Source: JBBQXK01 sp038209775
Lineage (GTDB): Bacteria; Pseudomonadota; Alphaproteobacteria; Rhodobacterales; Rhodobacteraceae
Reading direction: 5' to 3'
DNA length: 64,000 nucleotides
Assembly: GCA_038209775.1 (NCBI GenBank)
Contig: JBBQXK010000003.1
Location: 62,001-126,000, forward strand
The position numbers and the translations under genes are program-made. A model generated the notes under the pieces. The model had not been told where the DNA came from, made no database searches, and saw only the letters and a list, made by a program, of their open reading frames with translations. Below are positions 27,696-36,058 of the stretch, piece by piece. Every line of letters starts with the position of its first letter. Position 1 is the stretch's first letter.

Positions 27696-28510
27696 GCGCC
27701 CGATTTCTTGGTGGCGTCGATGTCGGGGGCGTCGACCGCCTTCATGCCGACAACGTGGTAGCCCGCATCGACGTGCAGAACCTCGCCGGTGGTGCCGCTG
27801 CCCAGATCGGACAAAAGGTAAAGGGCGGCCTTGCCGACCTCTTCCTGCGTCACGTTGCGGCGCAGCGGCGAGTTCAGTTCGTTCCATTTCATGATATAGC
27901 GGAAATCGCCGATGCCTGACGCCGCAAGCGTCTTGATCGGGCCGGCCGAGATGGCGTTGACGCGGATGCCGTCGCGGCCCAGATCCTCGGCGATGTACTG
28001 CACGCTGGTCTCAAGCGCGGCTTTGGCAAGGCCCATGACATTGTAATGGGGCATGACCTTTTCCGCGCCGTAATAGGTGAGCGTCAGGAGCGAGCCACCG
28101 TCGGGCATCATCGCGGCGGCGCGTTTGCAGACGGCGGTGAAGCTGTAGACCGAGATATCCATCGTCATGCGGAAGTTGGCGGCCGAGGTATCGACGTAGC
28201 GGCCGCGCAGTTCGTTCTTGTCGGAAAAGCCGATGGCATGGACCACGAAATCGAGGGTTCCCCATTCGGATTTGAGCCGGTCAAAAAGGCCGTCCAGCGT
28301 CGCCTCATCGGCCACGTCGCATTCGTGCAGAAGGGTTGCCCCGATTGACGCGGCGAGGGGTTCGACGCGCTTTTTCAGCGCCTCGCCCTGATAGGAGAAG
28401 GCCAGCGTGGCACCCTGTTCGGCGGCGATCCTGGCGATGCCCCAGGCGATGGATTTGTCATTGGCAAGCCCCATGATGAGCCCGCGCTTGCCCGCCAGCA
28501 ATCCCGCCAT
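27692..28510 (-). CDS. fabI: Enoyl-[acyl-carrier-protein] reductase (NADH)
   Basis: A 272-residue short-chain dehydrogenase-fold enzyme that performs the last reduction of each fatty-acid elongation round. Catalytic residues fall at the same numbers as in E. coli FabI: Tyr146, Tyr156 and Lys163 (HYNVMGLAK). The N-terminal RGLIMGLANDKSIAWGIA is the nucleotide-binding region. The start at 28510 gives MAGLLAGKRG. The C-terminus ends with AGYHVVGMKAVD as in the family. It leads a two-gene unit with the LysE exporter and is divergent from pdxH across 146 bases. Confidence 0.96.
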   Translation of the reverse strand: MAGLLAGKRGLIMGLANDKSIAWGIARIAAEQGATLAFSYQGEALKKRVEPLAASIGATLLHECDVADEATLDGLFDRLKSEWGTLDFVVHAIGFSDKNELRGRYVDTSAANFRMTMDISVYSFTAVCKRAAAMMPDGGSLLTLTYYGAEKVMPHYNVMGLAKAALETSVQYIAEDLGRDGIRVNAISAGPIKTLAASGIGDFRYIMKWNELNSPLRRNVTQEEVGKAALYLLSDLGSGTTGEVLHVDAGYHVVGMKAVDAPDIDATKKSGA

Positions 28511-28656
28511 CCCGCATCCCCCAAAAACGTGGCCCCGCTGCAAAGGGCAGGGTTCTGGATCAATCCAGTAGGCCAAAGGGCAGATGTCAGCAAGGGCGCG
28601 ACTTGCCGGGGTGGGGGGGGCGGGCTAAACTGCAGCCAGATACAAGGAGGCGGGGC

Positions 28657-29262
28657 ATGACCGACAGAACCGGGATTTTCACGGGCGATGATCCGTTTGC
28701 CATTGCGCGCGACTGGCTGGCCGAGGCGGTAAAGACCGAGCCGAATGATCCCGATGCGGTGGCACTAGCCACGGTCGATGCGGACGGGTTGCCGAATGTG
28801 CGGATGGTGCTGCTGCGCGAGATCGAGGCGGCGGCGTTCGTGTTCTACACCAACTATGACAGCCGCAAGGGGCAGGAGATTGCCGCAAGCGGCAAGGCCG
28901 CCTTTGTGCTGCACTGGAAATCGCAGCGCCGGCAAATCCGGGTGCGGGGGCTGACCGTGCGCGAGGACGGGCCGCAGGCGGACGCCTATTTCGCGTCGCG
29001 CAGCCTGAAAAGCCGCCTTGGGGCCTGGGCATCGGCGCAGTCGCAGCCCCTTGCATCGCGGGGGGCGCTGATGGCCGAGGTGGCGAAGGTCACGTTGCAG
29101 CATGGCGTGGCGCCGGCGCGCCCGCCGCACTGGGGCGGCATCCGCCTGACACCCCTGGAAATCGAGTTCTGGGCGGACGGCGACTTTCGTCTGCACGACC
29201 GTTTCCGCTGGGATCGTGCGGCACCGGGCGATGACTGGCGGGTTCAAAGATTGAGCCCATGA
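28657..29262 (+). CDS. pdxH: Pyridoxamine 5'-phosphate oxidase
   Basis: A 201-residue FMN enzyme that oxidises pyridoxamine or pyridoxine phosphate to pyridoxal phosphate. Typical sections are PNVRMVLLREIE, VFYTNYDSRKGQE, LHWKSQRRQIRVRG and the C-terminal WGGIRLTPLEIEFW with DRFRW. The ATG at 28657 is preceded by the strong site AAGGAGG. It is divergent from fabI. Together with pdxA at 11.6-12.6 kb it covers two steps of vitamin B6 synthesis in this window, in separate units. Confidence 0.95.
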   Translation: MTDRTGIFTGDDPFAIARDWLAEAVKTEPNDPDAVALATVDADGLPNVRMVLLREIEAAAFVFYTNYDSRKGQEIAASGKAAFVLHWKSQRRQIRVRGLTVREDGPQADAYFASRSLKSRLGAWASAQSQPLASRGALMAEVAKVTLQHGVAPARPPHWGGIRLTPLEIEFWADGDFRLHDRFRWDRAAPGDDWRVQRLSP

Positions 29263-29365
29263 TGCAAATGCGCGCAATCGCGCGCAAAAGGTGTTCGCTT
29301 TTCGCTTGCTCCTTGGCTTGGCTTCGCTGCACACAGTCGCAGGGCTCATTCTGGGGAACAGGCCT

Positions 29366-29896
29366 TTGACAGATGAAGACAGCAATGACCTGCAGGTACT
29401 GCGGGGGCAGGTAAAGTGGTTTGATCCCGTCAAGGGGTTCGGCTTTATTGTGTCGGACGAGGCGGGTGCGGATATCCTTCTGCACGCGAATGTTCTGCGC
29501 AACTTTGGGCAGGGCTCGGTCGCGGACGGCGCGGGCATCACCGTCAGGGTACAGCGGACGGGGCGCGGGGTGCAGGCGGTCGAGGTGCTGGACATCGAGC
29601 CACCGGCGATGACGGCGGTTCTTGCGGGCGACGATGGCCCGCTGCTGCCCGCCGCCGAAGTGCAGGCGCTGCCACTGGAACCGGCGCGGGTGAAGTGGTT
29701 CGACAAGGGCAAGGGTTTCGGCTTTGCCAATGTGTTCGGGCGGCCGGAAGATGTGTTCATTCATGTCGAAGTCCTGCGCGGATCGGGCTTTGCCGACCTT
29801 GCGGCGGGCGAGGCGGTCTGTCTGCGCATCGTCGATGGCAAGCGCGGGCGGATGGCGGTACAGGTGGTGTCGTGGGAATTTGCAGGACGGCAATAG
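29366..29896 (+). CDS. Protein with two cold-shock domains
   Basis: Two OB-fold cold-shock domains follow one another, each with the RNA-binding signature: VKWFDPVKGFGFI in the first half and VKWFDKGKGFGFA in the second. Such proteins bind single-stranded RNA or DNA and act as RNA chaperones. I choose the TTG at 29366 (protein starting TDEDSNDLQ, 176 residues) because related proteins begin shortly before the first domain and it follows GGGGAACAG. The alternative ATG at 29291 would add 25 hydrophobic residues (FRLLLGLASLHTVAGLILG), giving an unusual membrane-anchored form. The last 25 bases overlap the DUF192 gene. Confidence 0.85.
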   Translation: MTDEDSNDLQVLRGQVKWFDPVKGFGFIVSDEAGADILLHANVLRNFGQGSVADGAGITVRVQRTGRGVQAVEVLDIEPPAMTAVLAGDDGPLLPAAEVQALPLEPARVKWFDKGKGFGFANVFGRPEDVFIHVEVLRGSGFADLAAGEAVCLRIVDGKRGRMAVQVVSWEFAGRQ

Positions 29897-30354
29897 CGGC
29901 GTTGCTGGTGGGCTGTGTGGCGGGGCCCGCGCTGGCGGCCTGCCGTGCCGATCAGGTCGAGGTGCGTCTGCCGTCGGGCGGCACATCGCGGTTTGCCGTC
30001 GAGGTGGCCGATGACGGGGCCGAGCGCGCGCGGGGCCTGATGTTCCGCGAGAGGATGGCCAAATCGGCGGGGATGCTGTTCATCTATCCCAAGCCGCAGC
30101 GGGCATCGTTCTGGATGAAGAACACGCTGATCCCGCTGGACATGATCTTTGCCGATCCGAAGGGGCGCGTTCTGAAGGTGCATGCGAATGCTGTGCCGGG
30201 CGATACCGCGTCGATTGACGGGGGTATCGGTGTGCAACTGGTGCTGGAGATCAACGGCGGGCTGGCGAAGAGGCTGGGCATCGTGCCCGGGGCCGAATTG
30301 CGCCATCCGGGAATTGCGCAGGCGGATGCGGTCTGGCCCTGTGCGGCGGAATAG
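29872..30354 (+). CDS. DUF192-family secreted protein
   Basis: A 160-residue protein with a signal peptide (CRTAIAALLVGCVAGPALAA) and a DUF192 domain, recognisable by RARGLMFRERM, GMLFIYPKPQRASFWMKNTL and PLDMIFADPKG. The family is small, soluble and of unknown function. The GTG start at 29872 is the only in-frame start that yields the signal peptide; it overlaps the cold-shock gene by 25 bases in another frame. It ends 81 bases before tRNA-Pro. Confidence 0.8.
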   Translation: MGICRTAIAALLVGCVAGPALAACRADQVEVRLPSGGTSRFAVEVADDGAERARGLMFRERMAKSAGMLFIYPKPQRASFWMKNTLIPLDMIFADPKGRVLKVHANAVPGDTASIDGGIGVQLVLEINGGLAKRLGIVPGAELRHPGIAQADAVWPCAAE

Positions 30355-30435
30355 GGCCGTCACCGGCGGGCCTTGCAAGACGGGATATCCTTCGGGGCTT
30401 TTCCCGATGCCGCTTTCACGCTAGAGACAGCGCAT

Positions 30436-30512
30436 CGGGGCGTAGCTCAGCCTGGTAGAGCGGCGGTTTTGGGAACCGCAGGTCGCAGGTTCGAGTCCTG
30501 TCGCCCCGACCA
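30436..30512 (+). tRNA. tRNA-Pro (anticodon TGG)
   Basis: A 77-base cloverleaf. The acceptor CGGGGCG (30436-30442) pairs with CGCCCCG (30502-30508), discriminator A, and CCA is encoded. The anticodon stem GCGGT/ACCGC holds the loop TTTGGGA, giving anticodon TGG. The TTCGAGTC T-loop is present. It stands between the DUF192 gene and selO. Confidence 0.95.
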
Positions 30513-30605
30513 TCGTCCGGCCCGGGGCCTGCGCGGCGCGGGGGTGCGGACTTGCACTGTGGGATCGGCGATGATCCAACTGTGGCGGATGCCAGCGAGG
30601 CCCTG

Positions 30606-32033
30606 ATGAGCGCCCTTTTCCGGTTCGACAACACCTATATCCGCGATCTGCCGGGCAGTTACCTGCGCGAGACGCCCGCGCCTGCGCCCGCGCCGCGCCT
30701 TCTGGCGCTGAACCGGCGGCTGGCGGATGATCTGGGGCTGGACTTCGATGCGCTGGCGGCAGGGGCGGCGGCGTGGTTTTCGGGGGCAGCGCTGCCCGAC
30801 GGGGCCGAGCCTGTGGCGCTGGCCTATGCCGGGCACCAGTTCGGTGGGTTTTCGCCGCAACTGGGCGACGGACGGGCGCATCTTCTGGGTGAGTTTCTGG
30901 GCCCCGATCAGCGCCGGTGGGATTTGCAGTTGAAGGGGTCGGGTCTGACGCCGTTTTCGCGGGGGGGGGATGGCAAGGCCGCCGTCGGCCCGATGCTGCG
31001 CGAATACATCATCAGTGAAGCGATGCATGCGCTGGGGGTGCCCACCACGCGGGCGCTGGCCGTGGTGGCGACGGGCGAGGATGTCTGGCGTGAGGCGCGC
31101 CTGCCGGGGGCGGTTCTGGCGCGGGTGGCGGCCAGCCATATCCGGGTGGGGACGTTCCAGTTCTTTGCAGCCCGGGGGGATACGGCGGCAGTGGCGCGGC
31201 TTTTGGATTATGCCATCGCGCGGCACTATCCGGGGCTGCGGCCCGGCGATGCGCTGGGTTTCCTTGATGCGGTTGCGGGGCGGCAGGCGGGCCTGATCGC
31301 GCAATGGATGGGGTTGGGGTTCATTCACGGGGTGATGAACACCGACAACATGGCGATATCGGGCGAGACCATCGACTATGGCCCCTGCGCGTTCATGGAG
31401 GGCTATGCGCCCGGCACGGTGTTTTCGTCGATCGACCATCAGGGCCGTTATGCCTATGCCAACCAGCCGCTGATCCTGGGCTGGAACCTGGCACGTCTGG
31501 CCGAGACTTTGTTGCCGCTGATCGACGCCGATGACGACCGGGCGGTGGCGGCGGCGACCGAGGTTCTGGGCGGGGTGGCGGCGCGGTACCGTGCGGCGTG
31601 GCTGGGGGTCATGGCGGCCAAGTTGGGAGTGGCGGACGGGGTTCTGGCCGATGATTTCCTGACCGCGATGGCGGCGGGGGGGGCGGACTGGACGCTGTCG
31701 TTCCGCAGGTTGGCCGAGGCTGCCGAGGGGGACGAGACGTTCCTCAGGGCGCAGTTTTCGGATGTGGGGTTGCTGGAGGGGTGGTTGTCGCGCTGGAAGG
31801 CCGCGCTGCCGCCCGGGGCGGCGGCGGGGTTGCGGGCGGCGAACCCCCTCTACATTCCGCGCAATCACCGGGTGGAAGAGGCGCTGGAGCGTGCGACGGC
31901 GGGTGACATGGGGCCGTTCGAGGCGCTGATGGCGGTGCTGGCCGATCCCTTTGCCGAACGCGCGGGCCATGAGGGGTTTGCGCTGCCGGCACCGCAGGGG
32001 TTCGGGCAGTACCGGACGTACTGCGGGACATGA
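30606..32033 (+). CDS. selO: Protein adenylyltransferase SelO (YdiU)
   Basis: A 475-residue pseudokinase-fold enzyme that, by family knowledge, transfers AMP to serine, threonine and tyrosine residues of target proteins as part of redox defence. Conserved stretches are YAGHQFGGFSPQLGDGRA, QLKGSGLTPFSRGGDG, MLREYIISEAMHALGVPTTR, MNTDNMAISGETIDYGPCAF and NQPLILGWNLARL. The selenocysteine or cysteine seen near the C-terminus of some homologues is matched here by Cys474 in the ending YCGT. The ATG at 30606 gives MSALFRFDNTY. A small hairpin and a mini-ORF separate it from kbl. Confidence 0.93.
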   Translation: MSALFRFDNTYIRDLPGSYLRETPAPAPAPRLLALNRRLADDLGLDFDALAAGAAAWFSGAALPDGAEPVALAYAGHQFGGFSPQLGDGRAHLLGEFLGPDQRRWDLQLKGSGLTPFSRGGDGKAAVGPMLREYIISEAMHALGVPTTRALAVVATGEDVWREARLPGAVLARVAASHIRVGTFQFFAARGDTAAVARLLDYAIARHYPGLRPGDALGFLDAVAGRQAGLIAQWMGLGFIHGVMNTDNMAISGETIDYGPCAFMEGYAPGTVFSSIDHQGRYAYANQPLILGWNLARLAETLLPLIDADDDRAVAAATEVLGGVAARYRAAWLGVMAAKLGVADGVLADDFLTAMAAGGADWTLSFRRLAEAAEGDETFLRAQFSDVGLLEGWLSRWKAALPPGAAAGLRAANPLYIPRNHRVEEALERATAGDMGPFEALMAVLADPFAERAGHEGFALPAPQGFGQYRTYCGT

Positions 32034-32061
32034 GGGCCGGATTTCCGGCAAAGGAGGCGTG

Positions 32062-32103
32062 ATGGTGAACGTTCATTCGGAAACTGGCGGGGCTGTTCGA
32101 TGA
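32062..32103 (+). CDS. Possible 13-codon leader peptide before kbl
   Basis: A short reading frame, MVNVHSETGGAVR, follows the strongest ribosome-binding site in the neighbourhood (AAAGGAGG at 32050-32057). Its TGA overlaps the ATG of kbl (ATGA). kbl itself has only a weaker G-rich site, so translation of the leader may deliver ribosomes to kbl. A perfect hairpin GCCGGA-TT-TCCGGC (32036-32049) lies just upstream. There is no run of regulatory codons, so classical attenuation is unlikely. Whether it is translated is unknown. Confidence 0.35.
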   Translation: MVNVHSETGGAVR

Positions 32104-33287
32104 GCGGGGCGTTTCTGGCGTCGGTCCGGGGTACCTTGGACGGCATCCGGGCCGAGGGGCTTTGGAAATCCGAGCGCAGCCTGACCGGCGCGCAGGGGGC
32201 GCATGTGGTGGTCGAGGGGCAGCCGATGCTGAACCTGTGCGCCAACAACTATCTGGGGCTGGCCGACGATCCGCGTCTGGTTGCCGCCGCCAAGGCCGCG
32301 ATGGACGAGGGCGGTTATGGCATGGCGTCGGTCCGGTTCATCTGCGGTACTGCGGGGATGCACCGGGTGCTGGAGGCGCGGCTGGCGGCATGGTTGGGGC
32401 AAGAGGATGCGATCCTGTTCGCCGCCTGTTTCGACGCGAACGGGGGTTTGTTCGAGCCGCTGCTGGGGCCCGAGGATGCGGTGATTTCGGATGCGCTGAA
32501 CCATGCCAGCATCATTGACGGCATCAGGCTGTGCAAGGCGAAACGCTACCGCTATGCCAATTCCGACATGCAGGCCCTTGAGGACGCGCTGAAAACCGCG
32601 CGGGCCGAGGGGGCGCGGTTCGTCATGGTGGCGACGGACGGCGTGTTTTCGATGGACGGGTATCTGGCGAAGCTGCCAGAGATCAGGGCGCTGTGCGATG
32701 CACATGATGCGCTGTTGATGGTGGATGATTGCCATGCGGCGGGGTTCATGGGGCCCAAGGGGGCAGGGACGCCTGCGCATTTCGCGGTGCGGGCGGATGT
32801 GGTGACGGGCACACTGGGCAAGGCTTTGGGGGGTGCCTTGGGCGGGTATATCGCCGGGCCGCAGGCGGTGGTCGACCTGTTGCGCCAAAGGGCGCGGCCT
32901 TATCTTTTTTCCAACGCGCTGCCGCCGGCCGTGGTGGGCGCAGGCATCGCGGCGCTGGATATCGTCGAGGCGGCGGATGATCTGCGTGAACGATTGTTCG
33001 CAAACGCGGTGGCATGGCGGGCGGGGTTGGCAGATGCGGGGTTCCGGCTTTTGCCGGGGACGCATCCCATCGTGCCGGTGATGACCGGTGACGCGGTGCA
33101 GGCGCAAGCGCTGGCGGCCGCTTTGGGGCGGCGGGGGGTGCATGTGGCACCGTTCTTTTTCCCGGTGGTGCCAAAGGGGCAGGCCCGCATCCGCACACAG
33201 ATGAATGCGGCGCTGACGTCGGCCGATCTGGATTTTGCCATCTCGGCCTTTGCCGGGGCAGGGCGCGAGACCGGGGTGGTCAACTGA
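32100..33287 (+). CDS. kbl: Glycine C-acetyltransferase (2-amino-3-ketobutyrate CoA ligase)
   Basis: A 395-residue PLP enzyme of the alpha-oxoamine synthase family. It cleaves 2-amino-3-ketobutyrate, the product of threonine dehydrogenase, with CoA to glycine and acetyl-CoA. The PLP lysine is Lys241 in VTGTLGKALGG; other features are NYLGLADDPR, SVRFICGTAGMHRVLE and VDDCHAAGFMG. The enzyme works with Tdh, encoded 2.8 kb downstream; the two are normally adjacent but are separated here by three same-strand genes. The start overlaps the stop of a possible leader peptide. Confidence 0.95.
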   Translation: MSGAFLASVRGTLDGIRAEGLWKSERSLTGAQGAHVVVEGQPMLNLCANNYLGLADDPRLVAAAKAAMDEGGYGMASVRFICGTAGMHRVLEARLAAWLGQEDAILFAACFDANGGLFEPLLGPEDAVISDALNHASIIDGIRLCKAKRYRYANSDMQALEDALKTARAEGARFVMVATDGVFSMDGYLAKLPEIRALCDAHDALLMVDDCHAAGFMGPKGAGTPAHFAVRADVVTGTLGKALGGALGGYIAGPQAVVDLLRQRARPYLFSNALPPAVVGAGIAALDIVEAADDLRERLFANAVAWRAGLADAGFRLLPGTHPIVPVMTGDAVQAQALAAALGRRGVHVAPFFFPVVPKGQARIRTQMNAALTSADLDFAISAFAGAGRETGVVN

Positions 33288-33394
33288 CCCTGCACAGGTG
33301 CGGATTTCGGGTTGGGCAGGCCGCAGACTACGATTTTCTTGCACTTTGGGGCATTGTGCCGCAGGCTCGGGTTGTCTGGATATGGAGTATCGTC

Positions 33395-33880
33395 ATGCGT
33401 CTTTCACTTGCCTGCTTTGCCCTTCTTTCCTCTGCCGCCTTGGGCCATGCCGGAACTGATACGCCGCCCACCCCGACGGTTGGCACATCGCAAACGGATA
33501 CGCGAGCGTTCGTTGGCCTCAACTGGACTTTCGGCAAGGGGCAATCCTCGGCCGAGGGGGTGCTGGGTGTGGCCCGGGTCAAGACGGAAACGGACGGCGA
33601 CGCGCGCGGTGCGAAATTGTCGGTGCATATGCCGTTTACCGACGGGTTGAAGTTCGGCGCGGTCAAGTTGACCGGCATGTCGGGCAAGACCGACGCGATG
33701 GGCGAGATCGGCCTTGGGTTTGGCACGGGCGGGGTGTTCGGCACTGCGGGGCTGTGGGCGCCCTATGCCAATGTCGGGGTCGATGCCTATTTCGACGGGC
33801 AACTGCGGGGCTATGTCGGCTTTCACACGCTGCGGAAATGGGACCGGCCTGCTGCCACAGCGGTCATCGAGGAATTTTGA
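33395..33880 (+). CDS. Hypothetical secreted beta-rich protein
   Basis: A 161-residue protein I cannot assign. It has a clear signal peptide (LSLACFALLSSAALGHAG) and a mature part with alternating hydrophobic and polar residues and many glycines (AFVGLNWTFGKG, GEIGLGFGTGGVFG, GYVGFHTLRKW), which suggests beta strands and possibly an outer-membrane location. There are no cysteines in the mature part. It lies 107 bases after kbl and 16 bases before the Tat-signal gene. A link to the threonine genes is not evident. Confidence 0.65.
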   Translation: MRLSLACFALLSSAALGHAGTDTPPTPTVGTSQTDTRAFVGLNWTFGKGQSSAEGVLGVARVKTETDGDARGAKLSVHMPFTDGLKFGAVKLTGMSGKTDAMGEIGLGFGTGGVFGTAGLWAPYANVGVDAYFDGQLRGYVGFHTLRKWDRPAATAVIEEF

Positions 33881-33896
33881 AGGCTGCCGGGCACCG

Positions 33897-34373
33897 ATGA
33901 CCCCGACCCGACGCGAAGCACTGCGCCTTGCGGCGGCGTCGTTGATGCTGGGGTTTTCGGCGGGGCGGCCGGTGCAGGCACAGGGTGGCGCGGGGCGTAG
34001 CACCATGCTTGGTGCCTATGTGGATGTGCTGTTGCCGGGTGACGGGATGACGCCGTCCGCATCGGCCCTGGCGGTACATGAGGGCATCATGGACATCGCG
34101 GCCGATGTGGAGCCGCTGGCCCGCCTGATCAACCTGATGGGTGACTGGCTGGACGGATCGGGCCGTGGGGCGTTTGCCGCGCTGAACCTGGCCGACCGCG
34201 AAACGCTGGTGGCCCATTGCGCCGCCGCCGATCCCGACACACCCGAGGGGCGGTTTCATCTGTTGATCCGGCTTTTTGCCATCGAATTCTACTATGCCGC
34301 GCCCGAGGCGCTGGCCGGGTTCGACCTCGCCCCTGCACCACAGCCAATGGGATACCCGCCGCCGTGGGGATAG
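33897..34373 (+). CDS. Tat-signal small subunit of a GMC dehydrogenase (gluconate 2-dehydrogenase subunit 3-like)
   Basis: A 158-residue protein with a twin-arginine-type signal (TRREALRLAAASLMLGFSAG) and a compact helical domain resembling the small subunit of membrane-bound gluconate, sorbitol or glucose dehydrogenases. In those complexes this subunit carries the Tat signal and takes the flavoprotein subunit across the membrane folded. The next gene is a GMC flavoprotein without its own signal, starting inside the last codons of this gene (10-base overlap), which supports that role. The usual cytochrome c third subunit is not nearby. Subunit family assignment is moderately sure. Confidence 0.65.
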   Translation: MTPTRREALRLAAASLMLGFSAGRPVQAQGGAGRSTMLGAYVDVLLPGDGMTPSASALAVHEGIMDIAADVEPLARLINLMGDWLDGSGRGAFAALNLADRETLVAHCAAADPDTPEGRFHLLIRLFAIEFYYAAPEALAGFDLAPAPQPMGYPPPWG

Positions 34374-36016
34374 CGCCGGATGCGGTGGTGGTGGGTTCGG
34401 GGGCCGGGGGGGCGGCGGTCGTATGGCGGCTGACTGCCGCCGGTCTGCGTGTGCTGCTCTTGGAGGCGGGCCCGCGTTTTGACCCCGCGCGCGACTATCC
34501 GCTTGATGCCCCGGGATGGGAGCGGCGCGGCTTTCCCGCACCACCCGGCAGCCGCGCCGAAATCCTGTACGGTGATCTTGGGGACTGCGATCCGTCAGAT
34601 GCCGGTCTGGCGTCCTTCGACGCCGCCCATGCCCCCCGCCCACCGACACGGCGCGTGGCATCGGGTTCCGGCTATGCGCATGTGCTGGGGTACGGTGGCA
34701 GCACGCTGGCCTACACCGGCGAGGCGCACCGCCTGCACCCTGCGGCGTTCCGGTTGCGGTCGCTGACCGGGCAGGGCGCGGACTGGCCGCTGGGCTATGC
34801 CGATCTTGAACCCCTTTATGCCGAGGCCGAGGCGTTGATCGGGGTGGCGGGACCGTCCGGGACGGGCGCGCGGTGGCGCTCGGGCCCCTATCCGATGCCC
34901 GCCCATCCGCAAAGCCCGGCGGCCCGCCACCTGGGGCGTGCGGCGGGCGGTCTGGGGTGGGACTGGTCCGACAACCCGCGCGCGGCCTTGTCGGTTGCGC
35001 GGGATGGGCGGCCGGCCTGCAACTATTGCGGCCAATGCGGCCGGGGCTGTCCGCTGGGCGACAAGGGATCGGCGGACGTGACGTTTCTGGCGGCGGCAGA
35101 GGCGACGGGGTTGCTGACGGTTGCGACCGGCGCCGTCGTGACGGCGCTGATCGTCGGGCCGGGGGGGCGGATTTCGTCGGTCGATGTGGTGCGCGGCGGC
35201 GTCGCGGAAAGGATCGGGACGCCGCTGTTGTTCCTGTGTGCCGGGGCGGTGCAGACGCCGCGCCTGTTGCTGGCCTCGGCCAGCCGACAGGCGCCCGGCG
35301 GGGTGGCGAACGGTTCGGGGCAGGTCGGGCGCAACTTCATGGAGACGCTGGCCATCACGCTGTCGGGGCTGGCCCCCGGATTGCGGTTGTCGCAACGCGG
35401 ATTGCCTGCGGATGCGGTCAGCTGGCAGTTCAACGCAGGTGCGGCGGTGCCCGGCGTGGTGGGCGGGTTCCGTCTGACATCGGCCACGCAGGAGGCGGGC
35501 CTGAACGGCCCCGTTGCGCATGGAACGCGCCTGTTGACGGGGTACGGCACGGCCTTGAAGGCCGCGATGCGCGACACCTTCGGCAGTGCCCTGGCGGTTG
35601 CGGCAGTGGGTGAGGTGATCCCCGACGAGCGGAGCCGCATCACCCTGTCGCCCCACCGGCGCGATACCCAGGGCGTGCCGCTGCCGGTGATCCATTCGGT
35701 GCTGACGGCAAACAGCCTGACGCTGCTGCACGCCATGGCCAGCGCCGCGCGCCGCCTGCTGGCGGCGGCGGGGGTTGGCGACGTGGTCGAGCAATACGGG
35801 TCATGGGATACCTTTACCGCGACCCATGTCTTTGGCACCTGCCGGATGGGTCACGACGCCGCCACATCGGTGACCGACGCATGGGGGCGTGCGCATGACC
35901 ACGCAAACCTTTACATTGCCGACGCAAGCCTGTTCCCGTCATCGGGCGCGGGCGAAAGCCCGTCGCTGACGATCGCCGCACTGGCGCTGCGCGCCGCCGA
36001 CCGCGCGCTGACCTGA
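34364..36016 (+). CDS. GMC-family flavin oxidoreductase with cysteine cluster
   Basis: A 550-residue flavoprotein of the glucose-methanol-choline family. FAD binding: VVVGSGAGGAAVVWRL at the N-terminus, followed by LLLEAGPRF. The C-terminal GMC motif is GTCRMGHDA with YIADASLFPSSGAGES. Between them, four cysteines at 219, 222, 225 and 229 form CxxCxxCxxxC followed by proline, a pattern typical of iron-sulfur ligation. There is no signal peptide. The GTG start at 34364 overlaps the Tat-signal subunit gene, so export as a complex is likely. The substrate, probably a sugar, polyol or alcohol, is unknown. Confidence 0.85.
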   Translation: MGIAPDAVVVGSGAGGAAVVWRLTAAGLRVLLLEAGPRFDPARDYPLDAPGWERRGFPAPPGSRAEILYGDLGDCDPSDAGLASFDAAHAPRPPTRRVASGSGYAHVLGYGGSTLAYTGEAHRLHPAAFRLRSLTGQGADWPLGYADLEPLYAEAEALIGVAGPSGTGARWRSGPYPMPAHPQSPAARHLGRAAGGLGWDWSDNPRAALSVARDGRPACNYCGQCGRGCPLGDKGSADVTFLAAAEATGLLTVATGAVVTALIVGPGGRISSVDVVRGGVAERIGTPLLFLCAGAVQTPRLLLASASRQAPGGVANGSGQVGRNFMETLAITLSGLAPGLRLSQRGLPADAVSWQFNAGAAVPGVVGGFRLTSATQEAGLNGPVAHGTRLLTGYGTALKAAMRDTFGSALAVAAVGEVIPDERSRITLSPHRRDTQGVPLPVIHSVLTANSLTLLHAMASAARRLLAAAGVGDVVEQYGSWDTFTATHVFGTCRMGHDAATSVTDAWGRAHDHANLYIADASLFPSSGAGESPSLTIAALALRAADRALT

Positions 36017-36058
36017 GGGCGTTCGGACGGACCTGAGACTGTAAGAAAGGACGCACCG

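Noticed and set aside
30447..32051. 534-codon minus-strand open frame opposite selO and tRNA-Pro
   Set aside because: Arginine/proline-rich shadow that also runs across the tRNA gene; selO on the plus strand explains the sequence.
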